Below, piece after piece: positions 45,862-54,566 of a stretch of DNA of 64,000 nucleotides. The stretch is from Jiangella alkaliphila (GTDB taxonomy: Bacteria; Actinomycetota; Actinomycetes; Jiangellales; Jiangellaceae): contig NZ_LT629791.1 of NCBI RefSeq assembly GCF_900105925.1, positions 1,178,001 through 1,242,000 on the forward strand, given 5' to 3'. The position numbers and the translations under genes were made by a program. The notes below the pieces were generated by a model. The model saw only the letters and a list, made by a program, of their open reading frames with translations. It did no database searches and had not been told where the DNA came from. Position 1 is the first letter of the stretch. Each line of letters begins with the position of its first letter.

Positions 45862-46535
45862 ATGAGCGAGCAGCAGTGGACCGCGGTCGACCAGTATCTC
45901 GTCGAGCACCTGCTCGCCCCCGACCCCGTGCTCGACGACGCGCTGGGCGCCAGCGACGCGGCCGGGCTGCCGGCCATCAACGTCGCACCCAACCAGGGCA
46001 AGTTCCTGCACTTGCTGACGCAGATCGCGGGGGCCCGGCGGGTGCTCGAGATCGGCACGCTGGGCGGCTACAGCAGCATCTGGCTGGCCCGGGCGCTGCC
46101 CGCCGACGGCCGGCTGATCACGCTCGAGGCCGACCCGCCCACGCCGAGGTCGCCACGGCCAACCTCGCCCGGGCCGGGCTGAGCGACCGCGTCGACGTGC
46201 GGGTCGGCAAGGCGCTGGACACCCTCCCGCAGCTGCAGGCCGAGGGCGCCGGGCCGTTCGACCTCGTCTTCATCGACGCCGACAAGCAGAGCAACGCCGA
46301 CTACGTGGGCTGGGCGCTGCGGCTGGCGCGACGCGGCACCGTCATCGTCGTCGACAATGCCGTGCGCGCGGGCCGGGTGGTCGACGCCGATACGGGCGAC
46401 GCGGCCGTCGACGGCACCCGCCGGCTGTACGAGTACGTCGCCGCCGAGCCACGGCTCACCGCGACCGCCGTCCAGACCGTCGGCACCAAGGGCTACGACG
46501 GCTTCCTGCTCGCCGTCGTGACCGCCGACGTCTGA
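45862..46535 (+). pseudogene. O-methyltransferase (family 3, CCoAMT-like), single frameshift
   Basis: The frame from the ATG at 45862 encodes a typical start (KFLHLLTQIAGARRVLEIGTLGGYSSIWLARALP, the SAM-binding motif I) and then goes wrong after ITLEADP; another frame continues with HAEVATANLARAGLSDRVDV, FDLVFIDADKQSNADYV and GTVIVVDNAVRAGRV to the stop at 46535. Adding one G near 46136-46140 restores a single protein of about 224 residues (EADPAHAEVA). This is a SAM-dependent O-methyltransferase related to caffeoyl-CoA O-methyltransferases. Real frameshift or sequence error. Confidence 0.85.
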
Positions 46536-46550
46536 GGGCGGCGCGGGGCG

Positions 46551-47501
46551 CTACGCGGACCGGAGGAACCGCTCGCCCATCTCGCGCAGATAGTCGCTCA
46601 GCTCGGCCGGCTCGACGACGTCGAACTCGGCACCGATGGCGCCCAGCGCCAGCGCCGGCCAGTCCAGCGAGTCGACGTTCATGGTGAGCCGGCAGGAGCC
46701 GTCGTCGATGGCCTCGACCGTCCCCCAGCCCCACATCTGCGCGTTCACGTCGCCGACCGGCGCCCGCACGTCGACGACCACGTGGTAGCGGTTCGGGATG
46801 GCGGCCAGGCGCTCGTGCACGAACGTCGCGGCGTCGCCGGCCGGCAGCTCCCGCGGCCGGAACCGGGCACCGGTCGCGACCGGCTCGGTCAGCCGGTCGA
46901 CCCGGAACGTGCGCCAGTCGTGCCGCTCGACGTCCCAGGCGACGAGGTACCAGCGGCGCCCGCGCGACACCAGCCGGTACGGCTCGACCAGCCGGCCGGT
47001 CGCCGTGCCGTCGCGTGAGGTGTAGCGGAACCGCAGCCGCTCGTCGTCGCGGCAGGCCTGGGCGATGACCGTCAGGGCGTCGGAGTCGACTCGCGGGCCG
47101 TAGCCGGGGATCGTCGGGACGGTGTACGTGTGCAGCGCGTCGACCCGGCGGCGCAGCCGCGGCGGCAGCACCTGCACCACCTTCGTCAGCGCCCGAACCG
47201 ACGTCTCCTCGATGCCGCCGACGCCACCGCCGGCGGCCGTGCGCAGGCTGACCGCGATGGCCACCGCCTCCTCGTCGTCGAGCAGCAACGGCGGCAGCGC
47301 GGCGCCGGCCTGCAGCTGGTAGCCGCCGGCGACGCCGCGGTTCGCGTCGACCGGATAGCCGAGCTCGCGCAGCCGGTCGACGTCGCGGCGCAGCGTGCGC
47401 GGACTGACGCCGAGCCGGTCGGCCAGTTCCTCCCCCGGCCAGTACCGATGCGTCTGCAGCAGGGACAGCAGCCGGAGCATCCGAGCACTCGTGTTCGCCA
47501 T
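46551..47501 (-). CDS. YafY/WYL-domain transcriptional regulator
   Basis: A 316-residue regulator: N-terminal DeoR-like helix-turn-helix (LADRLGVSPRTLRRDVDRLRELGYPVDA), then a WYL domain (GRLVEPYRLVSRGRRWYLVAWDVERHDWRTFRVDRL) and a WCX region. Divergent from an ABC exporter with a 62-bp gap that holds an inverted repeat, so it probably controls both. Confidence 0.93.
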   Translation of the reverse strand: MANTSARMLRLLSLLQTHRYWPGEELADRLGVSPRTLRRDVDRLRELGYPVDANRGVAGGYQLQAGAALPPLLLDDEEAVAIAVSLRTAAGGGVGGIEETSVRALTKVVQVLPPRLRRRVDALHTYTVPTIPGYGPRVDSDALTVIAQACRDDERLRFRYTSRDGTATGRLVEPYRLVSRGRRWYLVAWDVERHDWRTFRVDRLTEPVATGARFRPRELPAGDAATFVHERLAAIPNRYHVVVDVRAPVGDVNAQMWGWGTVEAIDDGSCRLTMNVDSLDWPALALGAIGAEFDVVEPAELSDYLREMGERFLRSA

Positions 47502-47530
47502 GAATCCAGAGTCCTCGCTATTGAGGTCAG

Positions 47531-47551
47531 AAAGTGGCCTGAATGCACTTT
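47531..47551. promoter_or_regulatory. Candidate WYL-regulator operator
   Basis: Inverted repeat AAAGTG (47531-47536) and CACTTT (47546-47551) around a 9-nt centre, in the divergent gap between the WYL regulator and the ABC transporter genes. Confidence 0.45.
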
Positions 47552-47563
47552 AGCGTAGTCCAC

Positions 47564-48565
47564 ATGACCACCACGATGATCCAGACCAAGGGTCTGACCA
47601 GGCACTTCACCGTCAAGAAGGATACGGTCGAAGCCGTACGCGGGCTCGACCTGCGGGTCGCGGAGGGCGAGCTGGTCGCCCTGCTCGGGCCGAACGGCGC
47701 CGGGAAGTCGACGACGTTGCGCATGCTGACGACGCTGATCCCGCCGACCTCCGGCACCGCGACCGTCGCCGGCTACGACGTCGTCGCGCAGCAGCGCGAG
47801 GTGCGCCGGGTCATCGGCTACATCGGCCAGGGCAACGGCGCGGCGCACGCCCAGCGCGGCCGCGACGAGCTGGTCAGCCAGGGCCGGGCGTACGGCATGA
47901 GCGTGCGCGACGCGAAGGAGCGGGCGGCCGAGCTGATCGCATCGCTGGACCTCGCTGCCGTCGCGGACCGGCCGGTGTCGTCGCTGTCGGGCGGGCAGAA
48001 GCGGCGGCTGGACATCGCGATGGGCCTCATCCACGCGCCGCGGCTGCTGTTCCTCGACGAGCCGTCCACCGGGCTGGACCCGCAGAACCGGGCCAACCTG
48101 CAGGAGCACATCCTAAAGCTGCGCGCCGAGCACGGCACGACGATCGTGCTGACGACGCACTACCTCGACGAGGCCGACGCGATGGCCGAGCGGGTCATCG
48201 TCATCGACCACGGCACCGTCATCGCCGACGACAGCCCGGCCCGGCTCAAGGCCGACCACTCGGGCGACCTGATCACGCTCGGCTTCGGGTCCGTCTCGGA
48301 CGCGGTGCGGGCGGCCGCGCGTCTGGACGCACTCGAGGGCGCGGCCGTGACCGCGAGCGGCGCGACGGTCGAGGTGCGGGCCGAGGGCGGGCCGCGGCTC
48401 GTCCCGGGCATCATCCGCGACCTCGACGCCACCGGCATCGCCGTCGAGTCCACCGCCGTCAACCGGCCCACTCTCGACGACGTGTTCCTCAACCTCACCG
48501 GTCGCAGCCTCCGCGAGGGTGGCACCGCGACCGACACCGTCTCCGCCGAGGAGGTCGCAGCATGA
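47564..48565 (+). CDS. ABC transporter ATP-binding protein (DrrA-like)
   Basis: A 333-residue ATPase of the daunorubicin-resistance type. Walker A GPNGAGKST, signature SSLSGGQKRRLDIA, Walker B RLLFLDEPSTGLD, and the C-terminal DrrA-type region ending TLDDVFLNLTGRSLRE. ATG at 47564 chosen because it follows the promoter region; a frame from 47543 would include it. ATGA overlap with the permease gene. Probably exports a drug or lipid-like compound. Confidence 0.94.
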   Translation: MTTTMIQTKGLTRHFTVKKDTVEAVRGLDLRVAEGELVALLGPNGAGKSTTLRMLTTLIPPTSGTATVAGYDVVAQQREVRRVIGYIGQGNGAAHAQRGRDELVSQGRAYGMSVRDAKERAAELIASLDLAAVADRPVSSLSGGQKRRLDIAMGLIHAPRLLFLDEPSTGLDPQNRANLQEHILKLRAEHGTTIVLTTHYLDEADAMAERVIVIDHGTVIADDSPARLKADHSGDLITLGFGSVSDAVRAAARLDALEGAAVTASGATVEVRAEGGPRLVPGIIRDLDATGIAVESTAVNRPTLDDVFLNLTGRSLREGGTATDTVSAEEVAA

Positions 48566-49314
48566 GCAGCACGACCGTGATAACCGACACCGTCACCGTC
48601 TTCAGCCGCGAGCTGCGGCCCGTCCTGCGCGACCCGTTCTCGGTCGTGTTCAGCATGATCCAGCCGCTGGTGTTCCTCGGGCTGTTCGCGCCGCTGCTCC
48701 CCGAGGTCGAGGGCGGCTCCGCGCTGCAGTGGTTCGTGCCCGGCATCGTGGTGATGTCGTGCCTGTTCAGCACCTCGTTCACCGGGTCGAACCTGCTGTT
48801 CGAGATCCAGACCGGCGCGCACGAGCGCATGCTGGTCACGCCGCTTCGGCGGCCGGCGCTGATCGTCGGCCGGGCCCTGAAGGAGATCGTCCCGATGATC
48901 GTGCAGACGGCGATCATCGTCGCGGTCTGCACCCCGTTCGGCTTCGACCTGCACCTCGGCGGCGTCGTGGTCGGCGTGCTGATCCTGTCGGTCATGGCGG
49001 TGGGACTGGGCGCGCTGTCGTACACGCTGGCGCTGGCGTCGAAGAACACCGAGTGGCTGTTCTGGACTGTGCAGCAGACGGTGCTGTTCCCGCTGTTGCT
49101 GCTGGCCGGCATCCTGCTCCCGGTCGACGACGGGCCCGGCTGGCTGCGGGCGCTGTCCAGCGCGAACCCGCTGACCTACGTCGTCGACGCGGAACGGGCC
49201 CTCTTCAACGGCGAGTTCCCGGCGTCGACCGTGCTGTCCGCCGTGGTCGCCTCGGTCGCCGTCGCGGTCCTCGGCCTGGCGGTCGGCACCCGGGCGATGC
49301 GCCGCTCGTCCTAG
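48562..49314 (+). CDS. ABC-2 type transporter permease (DrrB-like)
   Basis: A 250-residue permease with six membrane helices; SRELRPVLRDPFSVVFSMIQPLVFLGLFAPLL and ANPLTYVVDAERALF are family hallmarks. Translationally coupled to the ATPase gene. Confidence 0.93.
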   Translation: MSSTTVITDTVTVFSRELRPVLRDPFSVVFSMIQPLVFLGLFAPLLPEVEGGSALQWFVPGIVVMSCLFSTSFTGSNLLFEIQTGAHERMLVTPLRRPALIVGRALKEIVPMIVQTAIIVAVCTPFGFDLHLGGVVVGVLILSVMAVGLGALSYTLALASKNTEWLFWTVQQTVLFPLLLLAGILLPVDDGPGWLRALSSANPLTYVVDAERALFNGEFPASTVLSAVVASVAVAVLGLAVGTRAMRRSS

Positions 49315-49331
49315 CCCTCACCCCATGGGGT

Positions 49332-49368
49332 CATCGGGGCCGGCCGCCGACGTGCGGCCGGCCCGATG
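49332..49368. terminator. Terminator between the ABC permease and vapC
   Basis: Near-perfect hairpin: CATCGGGGCCGGCCGC (49332-49347) against GCGGCCGGCCCGATG (49354-49368). Serves convergent genes. Confidence 0.7.
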
Positions 49369-49383
49369 TCGCGCGAGACCGGC

Positions 49384-49803
49384 TCAGCGCGGCGGGACCT
49401 GCCTGACCCGGCGCTCGCGCACGTCCGGCAGGTGCTGCGCCGCCGCGACGAAGTCACCGTCGTCGTGCAGGACAGTCAGACTGTGATGCGCGGCCGTGGC
49501 GCAGACCAGCAGGTCGACGATCGAGAGCGCCTGGTGCATGCCCTTGCGCAGCAGCCTGTACTGCGCGGACTCGATCCAGCGCCATGCGTCCTTGGGCACG
49601 GAGACGTCGGGATAGAGCGCGTCGAACATGGCCGACATCTGGTCGTATTCGTCGATGTCGCGCGCCGAGCGGCGGAACTCGGATCGCTGCGGCGGGCAGG
49701 AGCCGACCGCACCGGCACTGATGACTTCGCCCCAGGCTGCGCGCAACTCGTCAGAACGCAGGATGCGCCAGAGCGCGGAGGAGTCGATAAGGTACCTGAT
49801 CAA
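49384..49803 (-). CDS. vapC: PIN-domain toxin ribonuclease (VapC family)
   Basis: A 139-residue PIN nuclease. The acidic site is complete: LIDSSALWR (Asp7), SEFRRSA (Glu), [11 protein letters not shown] (Asp) and LHDDGDF (Asp). Start TTG at 49803 overlaps the antitoxin stop as TTGA, the usual coupling of VapBC operons. Likely cleaves a tRNA or rRNA site when the antitoxin is removed. Confidence 0.92.
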   Translation of the reverse strand: MIRYLIDSSALWRILRSDELRAAWGEVISAGAVGSCPPQRSEFRRSARDIDEYDQMSAMFDALYPDVSVPKDAWRWIESAQYRLLRKGMHQALSIVDLLVCATAAHHSLTVLHDDGDFVAAAQHLPDVRERRVRQVPPR

Positions 49804-50021
49804 CTACCGGGTTCCCTGTCGGCCTGGCGACGACGCTCCCAGCCTTCGTAGTCCCAGGCCTGCGACAACGTCGCGAAGGTCTCGAGGGCTTCGATGCGCC
49901 GGTGGCGGGCCGCGTACTCGCGAAGTGCGGTGTTCACGGTCTCCTTCTTGGTCTTCGCGCCCGACAGCCGCATGGCCTCCGCCAGGACGTCGTCGTCGAT
50001 ATCGATCTGAGTCACGGACAT
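49800..50021 (-). CDS. vapB: VapB-type antitoxin
   Basis: A 73-residue ribbon-helix-helix antitoxin: [39 protein letters not shown] is the VapB (PF09957-type) DNA-binding part, and the C-terminus ([13 protein letters not shown]) would block VapC. ATG with a GGGGGTG upstream. A 6-bp inverted repeat lies 21 bp upstream. Confidence 0.92.
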   Translation of the reverse strand: MSVTQIDIDDDVLAEAMRLSGAKTKKETVNTALREYAARHRRIEALETFATLSQAWDYEGWERRRQADREPGS

Positions 50022-50041
50022 GACGCACCCCCGATGTGGCC

Positions 50042-50062
50042 GATGTACAAAGACTCTACATC
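50042..50062. promoter_or_regulatory. Candidate VapB operator
   Basis: Perfect inverted repeat GATGTA and TACATC with a 9-nt centre, 21 bp upstream of vapB; typical of self-repressed toxin-antitoxin operons. Confidence 0.5.
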
Positions 50063-50104
50063 ACAGCAACATTCAGCCGTGTCGGCGGCGCCTGGCGGCT
50101 TCGC

Positions 50105-51457
50105 TCAGGTCACGGACAAGTGCGGGGCGGGGAACACGCCGCCGGGGTCGCGGTCGCGCTTGATCGCCGCCAGCCGGGCCAGGGTCTGCGGCGGGAAGGC
50201 CTCGCCGGCCAGTGCGGCCGCCGCCGGGCCGCCGAGGAAGTTGAGGAACGGCAGGCCGGTGCTCCACGGCCGGAGCCGGTCCAGCAGCGCCGCCGCTGCC
50301 GCCGGGTCCATCGCGACGGTGGCCAGGCTGAACTCGGCGTCGTGGTGGTCGAGGGCGCGCGGGTGTTCCGGCGGCCGGGCCAGCGCCCCGCCGAGCCTCC
50401 GCACGTCGGCCACGATCACGCCGCCCGGCGCGGCCGGCCCGGCCACCTCGACCAGGGCGTCCACGGCCGCGGCGTCGAGCGAACGGAGCATGAGCGAGCG
50501 CTCGTCGTAGCCGATCGGCTCGGTCGGGTCGTTGTAGACGGCCGCGATGTCGGCCGACGACATCGGCGCGACGGTGTCGGCCACCAGCGGCCCGAGCTCG
50601 CGCAGCGGCCGCACCAGGGCCGCGCCCTCGTCCGGGGAGCCGGCGAACGCGATGCGGACGTGCGCCGTCAGCCGGCCGCGCAACGGCTCCGGCACGACCG
50701 GCAGGTCCGGGAGCCGCACGAAGGCCAGGGCGGTGTTCATCGCGTCCGGCAGGTCGGCGGACCAGTCGCGCCAGGCGTGCGCCACCGCCGCCGCACGGTC
50801 AGCCGCGAAGATCAGACCGCCGCCGTACAGCTCCGGCAGCGCGACCAGCTCGATCTCGGCCGCGGTGACGATGCCGAAGCCGCCCTTGCCGCCGCGCAGC
50901 GCCCAGAACAGGTCGGCATGGCTGTCCGGTGAGACGGTGACCAGGTCGCCGCCCGCGGTGACGACCTCCAGGCGACGGACCCGGTCGGCGGCCCAGCCGA
51001 ACGTCCGCCCGAGCACCGGCAGACCACCGCCGAGCAGGTACGAGACCGCTCCGACCAGCGGCGACGATCCGTTGAGGGGCGCCAGCCCGGCGGCCGCGGC
51101 CGGCTCGATGACCTGGTGCCAGCGCACCCCGGCCTCGACCCGGACCAGGCGGGCGCCGGCGTCGAGCCGCACGCCGTCCAGTCGCCGCGTTCTCACCAGC
51201 ACGCCGCCGTCCAGCGGGGCGCCGGCGCCGTGGCCGGTGGCCTGGGCGGTGACCTGCAGGCCCTGGCCGGCGGCGAACCGCACCGCCGAGGCGACGTCGG
51301 CGGCCGACGCCGCGACGACGACCAGGGCGGGCCGGTGGTCGACGGCGAGGTTGAAGCCGGACCGCTCGCGGTCGTAGCCGTCGTCGCCGGGCAGGAGGAC
51401 GGGTCCGTCGATGCGGCGCGCGAGGTCGGCGACCGCCGGGAGATCTGTGGTGTCCAT
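50105..51457 (-). CDS. FAD-binding oxidoreductase with berberine-bridge-type C-terminus
   Basis: A 450-residue flavoenzyme of the PCMH/BBE type: FAD-binding strands with VTAQATGHGAGAPLDGGVLVRT (His is the likely covalent flavin site), GGGLPVLGRTFGWAADRVRRLEVVTAGGDLVTVS and LFWALRGGKGGFGIVT. The C-terminal berberine-bridge segment appears shortened. Substrate unknown. Divergent from a LysR regulator with a palindrome in the 87-bp gap, suggesting control by it. Confidence 0.88.
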   Translation of the reverse strand: MDTTDLPAVADLARRIDGPVLLPGDDGYDRERSGFNLAVDHRPALVVVAASAADVASAVRFAAGQGLQVTAQATGHGAGAPLDGGVLVRTRRLDGVRLDAGARLVRVEAGVRWHQVIEPAAAAGLAPLNGSSPLVGAVSYLLGGGLPVLGRTFGWAADRVRRLEVVTAGGDLVTVSPDSHADLFWALRGGKGGFGIVTAAEIELVALPELYGGGLIFAADRAAAVAHAWRDWSADLPDAMNTALAFVRLPDLPVVPEPLRGRLTAHVRIAFAGSPDEGAALVRPLRELGPLVADTVAPMSSADIAAVYNDPTEPIGYDERSLMLRSLDAAAVDALVEVAGPAAPGGVIVADVRRLGGALARPPEHPRALDHHDAEFSLATVAMDPAAAAALLDRLRPWSTGLPFLNFLGGPAAAALAGEAFPPQTLARLAAIKRDRDPGGVFPAPHLSVT

Positions 51458-51514
51458 TCCTCGATCCCACCCGAGCCGTCGAGCCCGGACCAGGCCGAAG
51501 CCGCACGTACAGTT

Positions 51515-51529
51515 ATCACCAACAGTGAT
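51515..51529. promoter_or_regulatory. Candidate LysR binding box
   Basis: Perfect 15-bp interrupted palindrome ATCAC-CAACA-GTGAT in the divergent gap between the FAD oxidoreductase and the lysR gene, fitting the T-N11-A LysR pattern. Confidence 0.6.
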
Positions 51530-51544
51530 CAATCGGGGAGGTCC

Positions 51545-52423
51545 GTGGAGCTGCGCCAGCTCGCGTACTTCGTCGCCGTCGCCGACGAGGGCGGGTTCGC
51601 GCGCGCCGCCGAGGCCCTGCACGTCGGCCAGCCCGCCGTCAGCCAGCAGCTGCGCCGGCTCGAGCGCGAGCTCGGCGTGGTGCTGTTCGACCGGACGACG
51701 CGGCGGGTCCGGCTCACCGCCGAGGGCGACCGGCTGCTGCCGGAGGCGCGGGCCGTCCTCGCCGCGGCGGAACGCACCCGCCGCCTGGCCGCCGAGCTCG
51801 CCGGCGCCGGTTCGCTGCGGCTCGGGACCAGCCCGGCGCCCGGCCGGCGGCTGCCGACGCTGCTCGCGGCCCTCGCCGAGCGGGCGCCGGAGCTGCGGGT
51901 CCGGCTGAGCACGGTGAAGCTGGCCGACCGGCTCGCGTCCGTGCGGTCCGGCGTGCTGGACGCCGCCCTCGTCCGCGACGTCACCGACGCACCGGACCTG
52001 GAGCTGCTCGCGCTCTGGACCGAGCCGGTCGTCGTGGCGCTGCCGGCCGGGCATCCGCTCACGGCCCACGAGACGGTGCGGCTGAGCCACCTGGGCGACC
52101 TGCCGGTCCGGCTGGCCGATCCACGCGCCAACCCGCCGTTCCATGCGCTGGTGACCGCCGCCTTCCGCGCCGCCGGCATCGACCCGCCGGCCGGCCCGCC
52201 GTTCACGTCGCTGCGCGAGACGCTCGCCGACCTCGCGCACGCCGCGCCGTCATGGACGCCGTTCTACGAGGTCGGGCCGCCACCGCCGATGCCCGGCGTC
52301 GCCTACCGCCGGCTCGGCTCGCTGGTCTCGACGACGTATCTCGCGGTCCGCGCCGACCCGCCGCCGGCCGCGATCAGGCAGCTGCTGGCCGCCGCCCGCG
52401 ACATCGAAGGGCCGTCCGTCTGA
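51545..52423 (+). CDS. LysR family transcriptional regulator
   Basis: A 292-residue LysR protein: LRQLAYFVAVADEGGFARAAEALHVGQPAVSQQLRRLERELGVVLFDRTTRRVRLTAEG-type helix-turn-helix start, then the substrate-binding domain. GTG at 51545 with GGGGAG upstream. Probably activates the divergent flavoenzyme. Confidence 0.93.
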   Translation: MELRQLAYFVAVADEGGFARAAEALHVGQPAVSQQLRRLERELGVVLFDRTTRRVRLTAEGDRLLPEARAVLAAAERTRRLAAELAGAGSLRLGTSPAPGRRLPTLLAALAERAPELRVRLSTVKLADRLASVRSGVLDAALVRDVTDAPDLELLALWTEPVVVALPAGHPLTAHETVRLSHLGDLPVRLADPRANPPFHALVTAAFRAAGIDPPAGPPFTSLRETLADLAHAAPSWTPFYEVGPPPPMPGVAYRRLGSLVSTTYLAVRADPPPAAIRQLLAAARDIEGPSV

Positions 52424-52508
52424 CGCGGCTGTCACACCGCGGGCCGGTGGCCGGTCTTCCGGAACGTCGGGCACCTCCGGCTCGACGCCATCGAAGGAGG
52501 ACCGGATC

Positions 52509-53363
52509 ATGACCATGCCGATCGCTCGAGCCGTCAGCCACGCCGGGAGGCGGCCGCCCAGGTGGGTGGTCCTCCTCGCCGCGGTCGCCCTCCTCCTGGT
52601 CAGCGTCACCTCGGCACAGAGTGTCGCCCAGGCCGGACGCCCGGGCCCGCCGAAGCCGACCATCGTGCTGGTGCACGGCGCCTGGGCCGACGCCTCGAGC
52701 TGGAACAACGTCACCGAACGGCTCCAGGACGACGGCTACACGGTCAGGGCGATCGCCAACCCGCTGCGCTCACTGGCCACCGACGCCGCGTCCGTGCGGG
52801 CGTTCCTGGACACGCTGACCGGGCCGATCGTCCTCGTCGGCCACTCCTACGGCGGCGCCGTGATCACCAACGCGGCCACCGGGAGTCCGAACGTCGAGGC
52901 GCTCGTCTACATCAACGCGTTCGCGCCGGACGAGGGGCAGAGCCCGCTCGAGCTGGCCGGGCCGGACTCCGCGCTGTCGGCCGACCCGTTGACCGTCTTC
53001 GACTTCGTGCCCGCCGGCCCGCCCGGCCCCACCACCGACCTGTACCTCAAGGAGACGGTCGTCTTCGACTCGTTCGCGACCGGACTGAGCCGAGACGACA
53101 AGGCGCTCGTGTGGGCCACGCAGCGGGCGGCCGCCTTCGGCGGGCTGGCCGAGACCTCCGGGCCGCCCGCCTGGGAGACGATCCCGTCCTGGACGCTGAT
53201 CGGGCTCAAGGACGAGATCATCCCGCCGGACGTCCAGCGGGCGATGGCCGAGAACGCCGGCGCCACCATCAGCGAGTACAACGCCGGACACCTCGGCCTG
53301 ATGTCGGACTCCCGCACCGTCACCCGGCTGATCGAGCGGGTCGCACGGGCGAGCGTCCACTAG
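52509..53363 (+). CDS. Secreted alpha/beta hydrolase
   Basis: A 284-residue hydrolase with a signal peptide (WVVLLAAVALLLVSVTSAQSVAQA). Catalytic Ser in GHSYGGAV, oxyanion HGAWADASSW, and His in YNAGHLGLMS; similar to salicylate esterase-type hydrolases. Strong ribosome-binding site (GAAGGAGG). Its TAG stop lies in the CTAG at the left end of the following IS remnant. Confidence 0.88.
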   Translation: MTMPIARAVSHAGRRPPRWVVLLAAVALLLVSVTSAQSVAQAGRPGPPKPTIVLVHGAWADASSWNNVTERLQDDGYTVRAIANPLRSLATDAASVRAFLDTLTGPIVLVGHSYGGAVITNAATGSPNVEALVYINAFAPDEGQSPLELAGPDSALSADPLTVFDFVPAGPPGPTTDLYLKETVVFDSFATGLSRDDKALVWATQRAAAFGGLAETSGPPAWETIPSWTLIGLKDEIIPPDVQRAMAENAGATISEYNAGHLGLMSDSRTVTRLIERVARASVH

Positions 53364-53960
53364 GGCCAGCGTGTCTCCTAAAGATCGGCGGTGGGGCCGG
53401 GATTGTTGGTCTCATGTCGCGTGAGGCGTTGTTGACCGATGCGCAGTGGGCGCGGATCGAGCCGTTGATGCCGTCGTCGGAAGGGCAGCGCGGTCGTCCG
53501 TTCAGGGAGCACCGGCAGGTCCTGGAGGGGATCATCTACTGATTCCGGACCGGGGTCGCGTGGCGGGATCTGCCGGCGTCGTTCGGGCCGTGGCAGACGG
53601 TGTGGAAAACGTCACCGCCGGTTCAGCGGTGACGGCACCTACGACAAGATCCACACCCGGTTGCTGGCCGAGGCCGACGCGGCCGGTGAGCTCGACTGGA
53701 TCGTCAGCATCGACTCCACGATCATCCGAGCGCACCAGCACGCTGGGTCCCTGGCCAGAGGCGCGGGGGGAACTGTGGAATCACACGAACCTGCGCCAGG
53801 AGCCCGTTGAGCACGCGCAACGTCGTCGAACGCGGCTTCAACCAGCTCAAGCAGTGGCGAGCACTGGCCAGCAGGTACGACAAACTCGCCATCACCTACC
53901 GAGGAGGCGTCGTGCTCGCTGCCATCACCATCTGGCTACGCCAATAAGGAGACACGCTAG
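53360..53960 (+). mobile_element. Decayed IS5-family insertion sequence
   Basis: A 601-bp remnant. Its ends share the inverted terminal core GCGTGTCTCCT (left near 53370-53380; right, inverted, near 53947-53956), flanked by CTAG on both sides. About 850-900 bp would be expected, so internal sequence has been lost. The left CTAG is the stop codon of the hydrolase gene. Confidence 0.8.
53414..53947 (+). pseudogene. IS5-family transposase remnant
   Basis: Starts as MSREALLTDAQWARIEPLMP, then has a stop codon in frame at 53540-53542 (after EGIIY) and a frameshift near 53603. The segment IDSTIIRAHQHA with the first catalytic Asp remains, then sequence is missing and the end VVERGFNQLKQWRALASRYDKLA with the catalytic Glu follows to the TAA at 53947. 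The middle with the second Asp is lost, so it cannot be active. Confidence 0.85.
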
Positions 53961-54566
53961 TTGTATAGATCTGGAAAGAGCCCGAATCATCGCCTCGGCG
54001 TGACGATTGCGGCGGGCAACCTTTGCACGCCGCAACCCAGTGCGATTCAACGAATCATTGGTCGCCTGCACCTGCGTCATGCTCGGGGCGCGAGATCAAT
54101 GGCAACCGTCCCCCTCTTCGAAGCTCGGAAATGACGCTCATCGTGGCCCGGTCGATCGTCGACAATGGCCCGGTCTGCCGTACGCAGAGGAATCGCGAGT
54201 GGGGAGCGCCTGGGAGCCGCCCTTCGCCCCCGAGCCGGCACCGGGTCCGCCGCGCGGGCGCTGCGCGCGCGAGACTGCCCACACAGATGTCGGGACTCGC
54301 GGGCCTCCCGGGCATCGTCATCGTCCGGCCGACCGGTACAACGTGACACCGGCTGATGTCGGCGTCGGCGCGTGTTCGACAAAATCTCTGACTATGACGC
54401 GACTCTGTCCCGATTTCGGCGAAACATCCACCGCACCTTCGGCGTAAAGATCACCGGCAGGCTGACCCTCTGACCAGGTCGCGGCCAGCGATTCCCCGAG
54501 GTTACGACCGCGACGGGCTGGCTCCAGATTCGGCATGGCACGGCGGGGATTTACGCGGTCGCTCGC
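53961..54566. other. Gene-poor stretch next to the IS remnant
   Basis: About 600 bp without a gene I can support. G+C is somewhat lower at the IS-proximal end, and codon-position bias is weak in all frames. Short frames exist (for example 54318-54536 minus) but none looks like a known protein. It may be the residue of decayed mobile or foreign DNA. Confidence 0.4.

Noticed and set aside
54318..54536. 72-residue minus-strand frame in the gene-poor region
   Set aside because: No family recognised, no ribosome-binding site, weak coding bias; kept only as part of the intergenic description.
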